A stretch of DNA of 64,000 nt from Sphingomonas sp. SCN 67-18 (GTDB lineage: Bacteria > Pseudomonadota > Alphaproteobacteria > Sphingomonadales > Sphingomonadaceae): positions 92,392 through 156,391 of the forward strand of contig NZ_MEFG01000015.1 in NCBI RefSeq assembly GCF_001724715.1, in the 5' to 3' direction. Numbering within the stretch: position 1 is the stretch's first letter; every line of letters starts with the position of its first letter. This document shows positions 10,911-19,608 of this stretch, piece by piece. The notes beneath the pieces are model-generated. The model was not told where the DNA came from. It was given only the letters and a program-made list of their open reading frames with translations, and did not search any database. Position numbers and translations under genes: made by a program.

Positions 10911-13670
10911 ATGTCCGCGCGTTTCGCCAGCCTGCCCAACCGCCGTGCGATCATAGATCGCCGTTCGCTGGCCGACGCGCTGGCGGCGCTCAGCCCCGAC
11001 AGCCATGACGTGCCCGCACTGCGCGGCCGCGCGGTGGCGCTGCTGAAGGATGCGCTGGACGGCGGCCGGGCCGAAATCGCGGCGCGGCTGGCGGCGCACC
11101 CTTCGCGCGGCATAGAGGCAGCGGCGGGGCAGGCCTTCCTGATCGACCAGCTGATCCGCCTGATCTTCGATTTCACCACCCGGCGGCTCTACCCGATCAA
11201 CAACCCGACCGCGTCGGAGCGGATCACGCTGATCGCGGTGGGCGGCTATGGCCGGGGCGAGATGGCGCCCTTTTCCGACGTCGATATCGGCTTCCTCACC
11301 CCCTATAAGCCGACGGGATGGACCGAGCAGGTCATCGAATCCATGCTCTACAGCCTGTGGGATCTGGGCCTGAAGGTCGGCCACAGCAGCCGCTCGCTCG
11401 ACGAGATGATCCGCATGGCGAATGCCGATCTCACCATCCGCACCGCGCTGCTGGAAAGCCGCTATGTGTGGGGCGACCAGGCGCTTTACGACGAAGCGGC
11501 CGAACGCTTCCAGCGCGAGGTCGTCTCCGGCACCGGCCGTGCCTTCGTCACCGAAAAGCTGGCCGAGCGCGAGGCGCGCCACAAGAAACTGGGCGACAGC
11601 CGCTATGTCGTGGAACCCAATGTGAAGGAGGGCAAGGGCGGCCTGCGCGACCTGCATACGCTGTTCTGGATCGGCAAATATGTCTACCAGGTCCGCTCCG
11701 TCGCCGAGCTGGTCGACAAGGGACTGCTGACCCGGGACGAGCTGCGCCAGTTCCAGAATGCCGAGAATTTCCTGTGGGCGGTGCGCTGCCACCTGCACGC
11801 GCTTGCCGGCCGGGCGGAGGAACGGCTGACCTTTGACCTGCAGCGCGAGCTGGCCGCGCGGATGCGCTATGCGGACCGCCCCGGCAAATCGCCGGTCGAG
11901 CGTTTCATGCGCCATTATTTCCTGCACGCGAAGATGGTGGGCGACGTGACCGGCATGTTCCTGGCGCATCTCGACGAATCCATCGCCACGCGCGGCCGCC
12001 GCTTTGGCTTGCCGGCCATCACCCGGCGGCCGCGCAAGCTGAACGGTTTCAAGCTGGACCGGGGGCGGCTGGCCCTGCCGTCCGACGATTTTCTGGCCGA
12101 AGACCCCGTCCGCCTGATCGAGATGTTCGCGCTGGCGGACCGGCACGGGCTGGAAATCCACCCGCTGGCGATGCGCGCCGCCGGGCGCGACGCGCGGCTG
12201 ATCGACGCCCAGGTGCGCGAGGATCCGCGCGCCAACGCGCTGTTCATGGACGTGCTGACCTCTCCGCGCGACCCGGAAACCGTGCTGCGCTGGATGAACG
12301 AGGCCAGCGTGTTCGGCCGCTTCGTGCCGGATTTCGGCCGGGTGGTCGCCCAGATGCAGTTCGACATGTACCATCATTACACGGTGGACGAGCACACCAT
12401 CCGCGCCGTCGGGCTGCTGGCCAGCATCCGCCGCGGCGACCTGAAGGACGATCATCCGCTATCGACCGCGATCATGAACCAGATCGTGTCGCAGCGCGTC
12501 ATCTATGTCGCCACCCTGCTGCACGACATCGCCAAGGGGCGCGGCGGCGACCACAGCGTGCTGGGCGCGGAGGTGGCGATGACGCTGTGCCCGCGTTTCG
12601 GGCTGACCCCGGCCGAGACGGAAACCGTCGCCTGGCTGGTGCGGTGGCACCTGCTGATGTCCGCCACCGCGTTCAAGCGCGATCTGGCCGATTTCAAGAC
12701 AATCCTCGATTTCGCGGCCGCCGTGCAAAGCCCGGAACGGCTGCGGCTGCTGCTGATCCTGACCGTGGTCGACATCCGCGCCGTCGGCCCCGGCGTTTGG
12801 AACAGCTGGAAGCGGCAGCTGCTCTCCGACCTGTACGAGATGGCGGAGGAAGTGCTGCGGCTGGGCCATAAACAGACCGGCCGCAAGGAACGCATCCTCG
12901 CCAAGCAGGAAGAGCTGCAACAGGCGCTGGGCTGGCCCGAGGCGCGGTTCGCCGCGCTGAAGAAGCGGTTGCCGGAAAGCTACTGGATCGCGGAGCCCGC
13001 CGACATTCTGGAGCGCAACGCCCGTCACATCGCCGATGCGGGAGACAAGCCGCTGGCGATCGGCGCGCAGGTCTATCCGGACCGCGGGGCCACGCTGGTC
13101 ACCGTCTACGCCGCCGACCATCCCGGCCTGTTCTACCGCGTGGCGGGCGCGATCCATCTCGCCGGCGCGAGCATCATCGACGCGCGGATTCATACGACGC
13201 GCGATGGCATGGCGCTGGACAATTTCCTGGTGCAGGACCCGTTCGGCCAGCCTTTCGACGATGCGGACCGGCTGGACCGGCTGCGCGCCACCATCGAGGA
13301 TGCGCTGGCCAATCGCGGCAAGCTGACCGACCGGCTGGCCGCCAAGCCGCTGGTTCGCCCGCGCGCCGACGCGTTCCGGATCGAGCCGGCGGTGCTGATC
13401 GATAACAAGGCGTCGAACCGCTATACGGTGATCGAGGTCAACGCGGCGGACCGGCCGGCATTGCTCTACAGCCTGGCCGAGGCGCTGTTCCAGTCCAAGG
13501 TGACGATCCACAGCGCCCATGTCGCCACCTATGGCGAGCGCGCGGTGGACACATTCTACATGACCGATCTTCTGGGCGACAAGATCATCAACCCGGCCCG
13601 GCTGAAGGCGCTGGAAAAGCGGATGCTGGCCGCCGCATCCGGCGAGATCGCGGCGCGCCAGGCCGCCTGA
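10911..13670 (+). CDS. glnD: Bifunctional [protein-PII] uridylyltransferase / uridylyl-removing enzyme GlnD
   Basis: Primary nitrogen sensor that uridylylates PII when glutamine is low and removes UMP when it is high. The ATG at 10911 (MSARFASLPNRR) is preferred to the upstream in-frame TTG at 10830, which overlaps the divergent kinase gene; the product is then 919 residues. Domains in order: nucleotidyltransferase with GGYGRGEMAPFSDVD (about 110-125), the GlnD helical region, an HD hydrolase domain with HHYTVDEH near 487 and LLHDIAKGRGGDHS after it, and two C-terminal ACT domains (near 726 and 837) that sense glutamine. The HD metal ligands are intact, so both activities are expected. Confidence 0.96.
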   Translation: MSARFASLPNRRAIIDRRSLADALAALSPDSHDVPALRGRAVALLKDALDGGRAEIAARLAAHPSRGIEAAAGQAFLIDQLIRLIFDFTTRRLYPINNPTASERITLIAVGGYGRGEMAPFSDVDIGFLTPYKPTGWTEQVIESMLYSLWDLGLKVGHSSRSLDEMIRMANADLTIRTALLESRYVWGDQALYDEAAERFQREVVSGTGRAFVTEKLAEREARHKKLGDSRYVVEPNVKEGKGGLRDLHTLFWIGKYVYQVRSVAELVDKGLLTRDELRQFQNAENFLWAVRCHLHALAGRAEERLTFDLQRELAARMRYADRPGKSPVERFMRHYFLHAKMVGDVTGMFLAHLDESIATRGRRFGLPAITRRPRKLNGFKLDRGRLALPSDDFLAEDPVRLIEMFALADRHGLEIHPLAMRAAGRDARLIDAQVREDPRANALFMDVLTSPRDPETVLRWMNEASVFGRFVPDFGRVVAQMQFDMYHHYTVDEHTIRAVGLLASIRRGDLKDDHPLSTAIMNQIVSQRVIYVATLLHDIAKGRGGDHSVLGAEVAMTLCPRFGLTPAETETVAWLVRWHLLMSATAFKRDLADFKTILDFAAAVQSPERLRLLLILTVVDIRAVGPGVWNSWKRQLLSDLYEMAEEVLRLGHKQTGRKERILAKQEELQQALGWPEARFAALKKRLPESYWIAEPADILERNARHIADAGDKPLAIGAQVYPDRGATLVTVYAADHPGLFYRVAGAIHLAGASIIDARIHTTRDGMALDNFLVQDPFGQPFDDADRLDRLRATIEDALANRGKLTDRLAAKPLVRPRADAFRIEPAVLIDNKASNRYTVIEVNAADRPALLYSLAEALFQSKVTIHSAHVATYGERAVDTFYMTDLLGDKIINPARLKALEKRMLAAASGEIAARQAA

Positions 13671-13687
13671 GCCCGCCTGAAGCCGAG

Positions 13688-15487
13688 TCAGGCCGGCAGC
13701 GGCGTCGGCGGCAGATAGCCGATCACGACATCGCCCGGCTCAACCACCGGGCGCGCATCCGAGGTGAAGGGCAGCAGGCGCTTGTCCGGCTTCAGCACCG
13801 CCACCGCCTCGCCGCCGCCGTGCAGATTGGCGCGATAATCGGCATAGCCGAACTTGTCCGTCATCCGCGTGCGGCTGAACGTCCAGCCGGCGGCGTGGCG
13901 ATTGAGCAGCTCGTCGGCGGAAGGCGCGCTCGCCATCAGCACGCGGCCCCGCCCCTTGACCGGCGCGTTGGCGTTGGGCGCGATCCGCACGATGCGGTCA
14001 TGGCCCACCTCCGGGCCAAGATCGGCGGCGATCAGCGCATTATAGGCGTCATTGTCGCTGGCCGCGATCAGTTGCTGGAACTTGCCCAGCTCCAGATGGT
14101 CCTGCGTCACCTCATCCAGCACGTCGCCGCGATAACTGGACAGATCGCGCTTGCGCGCCGCGCGCAGGGCGAATTTGCTGGTGTCCGCCATCGTCACCGG
14201 CACGCCCAGCGCGGTCAGCGTCGCGCCCAGCTCGACCGTCCAGTCATTCGCGCCGACGATCAGCACGCCGTCATTCTCGCTTGTCCAGATGCCCAGCCGC
14301 CGCGCCACCCATCTGGCGGAAAAGCCGTGGGCGATGATCGTCGCCACCACCACGCCGAAGCTGAGCGGGATCAGCGCATCGGCATCCGGCACGCCAAATT
14401 CCGTCATCCGGATCGCGAACAGGCCGGTGATCGCCACAGCCACCACGCCGCGCGGCGCGATCCAGGCGACGAACAGCCGTTCCCGCCACGGCATTGTCGA
14501 GAACATCAGGCTGGTGAGGACCGTGAGCGGCCTGACCGCGAACAGCAGCAGGAGCAGGAAGATCAGGAAGCGCGCCTGGAAGCGGCTCATCACCTCCCAG
14601 TCCAGCGTCGCGGGCATGAGGATGAACACGCCGGAGACGAGCAGCACCGCCAGATCCTCCTTGAAGCGGTGCAGGGCGTGGCTGGACAGCATCGGCCGGT
14701 TGGCCATCACCACGCCCATGACGGTGACGGTGATGAGGCCCGTCTCATGCTTCACCAGGTCCGCCAGCACGAAGCCGGCGATGACGGTGACCAGCACCAC
14801 CGGGGCCTTCAGATATTCCGGCACCAGCCCGCGCGGGAACAGCCAGGTCAGCCCATAGCCGAGCCCCGCCCCCAGCAGGCCGGCGAGCAGGCTGGCGGCC
14901 ACAACGTCGAAGCCGATCGCGACGACATCGGCCTGCGGGCCGGAATAGGTGACATAGGCATAGATGCCGACCGCCAGCAGCGCGCCGATCGGATCGTTGA
15001 CGATGCCTTCCCATTTCAGCGTGTCGCGCACGCGGGCGGGGATGCGCAGCGTCCGCAGCATCGGCCCGATCACGGTCGGCCCGGTCACCACCAATATGCC
15101 GCCGAACAGCGCGGAAACGGGCAGGGAAAGCCCCGCGCCATAATAAGCCGCGGCGGTGCCCAGCGCCCAGCCCACCGGCACGCCGACCACCACCAGCCGC
15201 AGGACCGGACCGCCGGCCAGCCGCAAATCGCGGAAATTGAGGCTCAACCCGCCTTCGAACAGGATCACCGCCACCGCCAGTTTGATGATCGGCCCCATCA
15301 GCGCGCCGAAATCACGCTGCGGATTGATGATGCCGCCGTCGATGAAGAGGGCGCTCACCGGGCCGGCCAGCACCCCTGCGATCAACATCAGCGCGATGGC
15401 TGGCCTGCCCGTCCGCCAGGCCAGCCACTGCGCGCCGATGCCCAGCAGGCCGATCAGCGCGATCTTCACCATCAGGGACTCGAACAT
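13688..15487 (-). CDS. CPA-family cation:proton antiporter with C-terminal TrkA-N-like domain
   Basis: An inner-membrane antiporter exchanging Na+ or K+ for protons. I chose the ATG at 15487 (MFESLMVKIALIG), which puts the start right before the first membrane helix. Residues 1 to about 390 contain about 12 hydrophobic helices with CPA landmarks: LFEGGLSLNFRDLR, GPTVIGPMLRTLR and the ion-site motif EGIVNDPIGALLA (Asn-Asp pair, as in electroneutral CPA1 members). The remainder is cytoplasmic and begins with DGVLIVGANDWTVELG, a Rossmann-type TrkA-N-like segment, though its GxGxxG is degenerate. The ion specificity cannot be assigned. Confidence 0.9.
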   Translation of the reverse strand: MFESLMVKIALIGLLGIGAQWLAWRTGRPAIALMLIAGVLAGPVSALFIDGGIINPQRDFGALMGPIIKLAVAVILFEGGLSLNFRDLRLAGGPVLRLVVVGVPVGWALGTAAAYYGAGLSLPVSALFGGILVVTGPTVIGPMLRTLRIPARVRDTLKWEGIVNDPIGALLAVGIYAYVTYSGPQADVVAIGFDVVAASLLAGLLGAGLGYGLTWLFPRGLVPEYLKAPVVLVTVIAGFVLADLVKHETGLITVTVMGVVMANRPMLSSHALHRFKEDLAVLLVSGVFILMPATLDWEVMSRFQARFLIFLLLLLFAVRPLTVLTSLMFSTMPWRERLFVAWIAPRGVVAVAITGLFAIRMTEFGVPDADALIPLSFGVVVATIIAHGFSARWVARRLGIWTSENDGVLIVGANDWTVELGATLTALGVPVTMADTSKFALRAARKRDLSSYRGDVLDEVTQDHLELGKFQQLIAASDNDAYNALIAADLGPEVGHDRIVRIAPNANAPVKGRGRVLMASAPSADELLNRHAAGWTFSRTRMTDKFGYADYRANLHGGGEAVAVLKPDKRLLPFTSDARPVVEPGDVVIGYLPPTPLPA

Positions 15488-15579
15488 CGCCCCACAATGG
15501 GCAAAAGCGGTGGCGCGCACAAACGAAACCGGCCCGCCCCGATGGTTCGGGACGGGTCGGCGATAATCGGGTCAACCGA

Positions 15580-18351
15580 TCAGAACTTGCCGCGCAGCGT
15601 GATGCCGTAGGTGCGCGGCTCGGCCAGGAAGGCGGAGAAGATCTGCCGACCGCCCGGATAGGCCGGATCGACGAACTGCGCCGGCGCGGTCAGCGAAGGC
15701 GCCGCCCCTTCCTGGAAAGGCGAGTTGAACGCAACCTGGGCATAGCCCTTGTTGAACAGGTTCTGGCCCCAGAGTTCCACGCCCCAGCGGTCGTCCGCGC
15801 CGCGAATGCCGATGCGGCCGTTGAACAGGGCGTAGCCGTCCTGGCCCTTTTGCGGGAACAGGTCGGAACCGGTGTTGTAGTCGCCGGTCATGCGGGTGTC
15901 GAAATAGACGAGGCCCGACAGGCCGGAACCGCCGATCGGCGGCGTCCAGGTGAGCGAGGCGGTCGTCACCGTCTTGGGCGCGTTGGACAGGTTGCTGCCC
16001 GGCAGTTCGCGCAGCGCCTGATCCAGCGGCGCGCCGCTGCTGTTGCCGACCAGATTCTTGCGATATTTGGTGTCGGCATAGGTGAAGCCCGCCGCAACGC
16101 GCAGATAGGGCGACGGCGTCAGCGACGCTTCCAGTTCCACGCCCTGCGCGACGACGCCATAGCCGACATCGCCCGCCGGGCAGGCGCCGGAGGTACCGGC
16201 GCTGGCATTGTAATTGGGCGCGTTGTTGAACTTGCTCTGGTCGCGGTCCGCCCCGTTCAGATCGGCGTCGCAGCCGTTGATGTTCTGCACCAGGAAGACC
16301 GAGCCGTTGAAGGTGTTCAGCTGGAAGTTGGAGAATTCCTGTCGGAACGCAGCCACGTTGAAGGTGAAGTTGCGGAGGGAGAATTTACCGCCGATTTCAT
16401 AGGCGTTCACCTTTTCCGCGTCGAACTGCAGGTTGCCGACCAGCGCCTGAACGCCGCCGGCGCCACCCGCCTGCGCGAACGTCTGCAACGGGCTCTTCAG
16501 CGCGGAACGATCCAGGTTGAAGCCGCCCGCCTTGTAGCCGCGCGCATAGCTTGCATAGACCAGCGCATTGTCGCTCGCTTTCCACGACAGGATCGCGGTG
16601 CCGGTGAATTGATCCTCGCTGCGGCTGTCGTGGATCGACTGGCCGTTGATCTCGGCGGTCGAATTCCCCTGACAGGTCAGGCCGATCAGGGCGCCGGCGG
16701 TCGGCCCCAGCGCCGCGTTGGTCAGGAACGGGCCGAATGCGGCCTGCTGCGCGGCGCAGAGCGTGTTGTTGTTGTTGAAGCTCGCGTCGAACTTCTTCTT
16801 CTCCGTCGTCCAGCGCGCCCCAAGCGTCAGATCCACCGTGTCGGTGACATGGACGATATTATGGGTGAAGACCGCGAAATTGTTGCTTTTCTGGTGATAG
16901 AGATCGTTGTTGGCACCCACCTGGCGCACCGCGTCCAGCCGGTCGAAGCCGGACAGGACGAACGCACCCGTCGTCGGCCCGAGGCCGCCGGGCAGGGTCG
17001 AGGTGATGAAGCCCCGGCCCGTCGCGCTGATGCAGCCCGTTGCCGAGGGATCGTAGAAAGCCGCCAGCGTGCTGCCCGAAACGATGCGGCAGGTGGCGTA
17101 GCGACCATAATCGCGGCCGAACTTCAGATTCTCGGTGAGATCCAGCGATTCATGGGCGTAATAGCCGCCCACCAGCCAGTCGAGCCGGTCGTCGAAGGCC
17201 GCGCCCTGCAGGCGCAGTTCCTGGGTGAAGGTCTTGAATTCGCGATTATAGGCGTTCTTGCCCGGATCGCGGTACAATATGTCGACCTGGCTATAGTCGG
17301 TGTCCGATCCCTGATCCGACGCATAGTCGCGATAGCCGGTGATCGACACCAGCCGGGCGCCGCCGAAATCCCAGTTCAGTTCGCCGGAAACGCCCCAGTC
17401 CCGCGTCTTGCCGTCATAGCTGCGGCCCTGCGAGACATAGATGTTGCGATCATAGGGGTTGGCGGTGAAGGCGGCCATGTTCTGGCCGAGATCGCGCAGC
17501 ACGCGCACGATGTTGTTCTGCGCCGGATCGAGCAGGCCACCGACGGTGGGCTGTTCGTCCGCACGGACATAGGCCGCCGCGCAGCACGCCTCGTCGCGCT
17601 TCGAATAATCGCCGATCAGGCGGAAGCTGATGTCGCTCGACGGTTCGAACAGCAGCTGGCCGCGCACGAAATAACGGTCGCGATCGTTGACGCGGGTGTC
17701 GTTGACGACATCCTTGTAGAAACCGTCGCGCTTGACATAGACGCCGTCCAGCCGCGCCGCGATGGTTTCGCTCAGCGGGCCGGTGATGCTGCCGCCCAGC
17801 CGGTAATAATCATAATTGCCATAGGTGCCCTCGATTGTGCCGCCCATGGTGAAGCTGGGCTTCTTGCTGATGATGCTCAGCACGCCCGCCGATGCGTTGC
17901 GGCCGCCCAGCGTGCCCTGCGGCCCGCGCTGCACCTCGACCCGCTCGATCTCGCCCAGTTCGTTGAGGCCGATGCCCGAGCGCGAGCGATATACGCCGTC
18001 GATGAACACCGCGACCGAACTTTCCAGGCCGGGATTGTCGCCCACCGTGCCGATGCCGCGGATACGGGCCGAGCCGTTGGACTCGCTGCCCGTCGACGAC
18101 ACCAGCAGCGACGGCGCCACCTGGTTCAACTGGCGGATGTCGTTGGCGCCGGAATTCTGGAGGGATTCGGCCGAAACGGCGGAGATCGCCACCGGCACGT
18201 CCTGCAGCTGCTGTGCGCGCCCCTGGGCGGTGACGATGATGACGCCCGAATCCTCCGCCTCATCGGCAGGCGCGGGTTGCGCGTCTTGCGCAAAAGCAGG
18301 CGAAATAAACGCAAGACAGGCAACGGAAACGAGCCACGACGATTTCGACAT
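15580..18351 (-). CDS. TonB-dependent receptor
   Basis: A large outer-membrane TonB-dependent transporter of 923 residues, ligand unknown. It has a cleavable signal ending AFAQD, then GVIIVTAQGRAQQLQDVPVAI, the sphingomonad hallmark before the plug. The plug carries RIRGIGTVGD and RGPQGTLGGRNASAG. The barrel ends in LRGKF with a terminal Phe. Paired cysteines occur in extracellular-loop regions (for example ACCAA and INGCDADLNG). The ATG at 18351 follows a strong GGGAGGG site; the ORF can be extended by one GTG codon. No regulator, FecR or hydrolase gene is adjacent. Confidence 0.95.
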   Translation of the reverse strand: MSKSSWLVSVACLAFISPAFAQDAQPAPADEAEDSGVIIVTAQGRAQQLQDVPVAISAVSAESLQNSGANDIRQLNQVAPSLLVSSTGSESNGSARIRGIGTVGDNPGLESSVAVFIDGVYRSRSGIGLNELGEIERVEVQRGPQGTLGGRNASAGVLSIISKKPSFTMGGTIEGTYGNYDYYRLGGSITGPLSETIAARLDGVYVKRDGFYKDVVNDTRVNDRDRYFVRGQLLFEPSSDISFRLIGDYSKRDEACCAAAYVRADEQPTVGGLLDPAQNNIVRVLRDLGQNMAAFTANPYDRNIYVSQGRSYDGKTRDWGVSGELNWDFGGARLVSITGYRDYASDQGSDTDYSQVDILYRDPGKNAYNREFKTFTQELRLQGAAFDDRLDWLVGGYYAHESLDLTENLKFGRDYGRYATCRIVSGSTLAAFYDPSATGCISATGRGFITSTLPGGLGPTTGAFVLSGFDRLDAVRQVGANNDLYHQKSNNFAVFTHNIVHVTDTVDLTLGARWTTEKKKFDASFNNNNTLCAAQQAAFGPFLTNAALGPTAGALIGLTCQGNSTAEINGQSIHDSRSEDQFTGTAILSWKASDNALVYASYARGYKAGGFNLDRSALKSPLQTFAQAGGAGGVQALVGNLQFDAEKVNAYEIGGKFSLRNFTFNVAAFRQEFSNFQLNTFNGSVFLVQNINGCDADLNGADRDQSKFNNAPNYNASAGTSGACPAGDVGYGVVAQGVELEASLTPSPYLRVAAGFTYADTKYRKNLVGNSSGAPLDQALRELPGSNLSNAPKTVTTASLTWTPPIGGSGLSGLVYFDTRMTGDYNTGSDLFPQKGQDGYALFNGRIGIRGADDRWGVELWGQNLFNKGYAQVAFNSPFQEGAAPSLTAPAQFVDPAYPGGRQIFSAFLAEPRTYGITLRGKF

Positions 18352-18578
18352 CACACCCTCCCAGCTGAAATATTTTCTTTATGCTGATGCAATTCTATAT
18401 CGGCTGTTGCGCGAATTCCACCCGCGACTCCGGGGAAACTGGCGGAATCGCGCGGATTAGCGACCTTTTTGCCACAGCGGTCTGCCTTCATCATGACGTG
18501 ACGCTACGGCATCTGGGCATTTGTTTCGCCACCACATGGGCGCGCTGCGCGTCCGTGCCGGCGATCGGGGAGAGGCAT

Positions 18579-18959
18579 ATGGGTGTAACAGGAATTGGCG
18601 GACTCTTTTTTCGGGCGCGTGACCCGCAGGCGCTTTCGGCCTGGTATGTCGCGCATCTCGGCATCGGTCCGGGGTGCAGCGCGACGGGCGCGGCGAGCGA
18701 TCCGTGGAGCTGGCAGACCGCGGGCGGGACGACGGTGTTCGCGCCCTTCCCGCAGGACAGCGATTATTTTCCGGCGGACCGGCAATGGATGCTGAACCTG
18801 CGCGTCGACGATCTCGACACGCTGCTGGCGAAACTCAGCGCCGCCGGCGTCGCCATCGTCACGAAACCGGAATGGGATACGCCCGAAACCGGGCGCTTCG
18901 CGCGTATCCACGACCCCGAGGGCAATCCGGTCGAGCTGTGGGAACCGCCGGCCGACTGA
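18579..18959 (+). CDS. VOC (glyoxalase/bleomycin-resistance) superfamily protein
   Basis: A small 126-residue protein made of two beta-alpha-beta-beta-beta modules of the VOC fold. The start at 18579 (MGVTGIGGLFFRA) follows GGGGAGAGG; the open frame upstream is not protein-like. Family features are FRARDPQALSAWYVAHLG at the start and ARIHDPEGNPVELWEPP at the end, where the final Glu is the usual metal ligand. The other metal-site positions are not all His or Glu, so a glyoxalase I role is not supported. Function unknown. It converges on infC. Confidence 0.82.
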   Translation: MGVTGIGGLFFRARDPQALSAWYVAHLGIGPGCSATGAASDPWSWQTAGGTTVFAPFPQDSDYFPADRQWMLNLRVDDLDTLLAKLSAAGVAIVTKPEWDTPETGRFARIHDPEGNPVELWEPPAD

Positions 18960-18971
18960 CCGGCCGCCCGC

Positions 18972-19517
18972 TTATTTGGGCGACAGCACCATCAGCATCT
19001 GGCGGCCTTCCATGCGCGGATAGGATTCGACCTTCGCCGTCTCCGCCGTATCCGTCTGCACGCGCTGGAGCAGCGCCATGCCGAGCTGGCCGTGCGACAG
19101 TTCGCGGCCGCGGAAGCGCAGGGTGACCTTCACCTTGTCGCCTTCCTCGATGAAGGAATGGATCTTCTTCATCTTCACGTCATAATCATGGTCGTCGATG
19201 TTCGGACGCATCTTGATCTCCTTGATCTCCTGCGTCTTCTGCGACTTGCGGGCAAGATTGGCCTTTTTCTGGGCCTCATATTTGAACTTGCCGACATCGA
19301 GGAACTTGACGACGGGCGGGTCCGCATTGGGGGACACCTCGACCAGGTCCAGGCCCACTTCGGCTGCCTGCTCGATCGCTTCCTGGGTGTACATCACACC
19401 CAGATTCTCGCCGTTTTCGTCGATCACGCGCACCTTGGGCGCGCTGATGAATTCATTATAGCGCGGGCCGCTGGCCGGCGAGGGCGCCATGGGGCGCCGG
19501 ATCATTGGGGGACGTAT
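18972..19517 (-). CDS. infC: Translation initiation factor IF-3
   Basis: Binds the 30S subunit, blocks premature 50S joining and checks the initiator codon. The N-domain ([22 protein letters not shown]) and C-domain ([20 protein letters not shown], then [16 protein letters not shown]) are both intact. The start is unusual. The first in-frame ATG (19505) lies 20 bases from the only good Shine-Dalgarno sequence, whereas an in-frame ATA at 19517-19515 is spaced 8 bases from AGGAG. infC uses rare start codons for autoregulation in other bacteria (AUU in E. coli), so I take ATA as the likely start (181 residues); from ATG it would be 177. The longer open frame reaching to 20039 runs back through thrS and is not real. 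thrS lies just upstream, the classical order. Confidence 0.93.
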   Translation of the reverse strand: MRPPMIRRPMAPSPASGPRYNEFISAPKVRVIDENGENLGVMYTQEAIEQAAEVGLDLVEVSPNADPPVVKFLDVGKFKYEAQKKANLARKSQKTQEIKEIKMRPNIDDHDYDVKMKKIHSFIEEGDKVKVTLRFRGRELSHGQLGMALLQRVQTDTAETAKVESYPRMEGRQMLMVLSPK

Positions 19518-19525
19518 CGCAGATT

Positions 19526-19530
19526 CTCCT
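19526..19530 (-). promoter_or_regulatory. infC ribosome-binding site that decides the start codon
   Basis: AGGAG on the minus strand (AGGAGA including 19525). It lies 8 bases upstream of the in-frame ATA at 19517 but 20 bases from the ATG at 19505, so it supports ATA as the initiator. Confidence 0.5.
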
Positions 19531-19608
19531 GAAACGATGAAGGCGCTGTATCTAGTGCGGATCGGGCGCGAAGGAAAGACGCAACGCGGCCCGGGCCAGC
19601 ACCTTCCC

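Noticed and set aside
9740..13670. HWE kinase and glnD as one nitrogen-signalling unit
   Set aside because: They are divergent genes with separate promoters and no shared motif; the juxtaposition alone is weak evidence.
15850..18387. An 845-residue open frame opposite the second TonB-dependent receptor
   Set aside because: It is an antisense shadow with repeated Arg, Gln, Val and Ala patterns; the receptor on the other strand has signal, plug and barrel.
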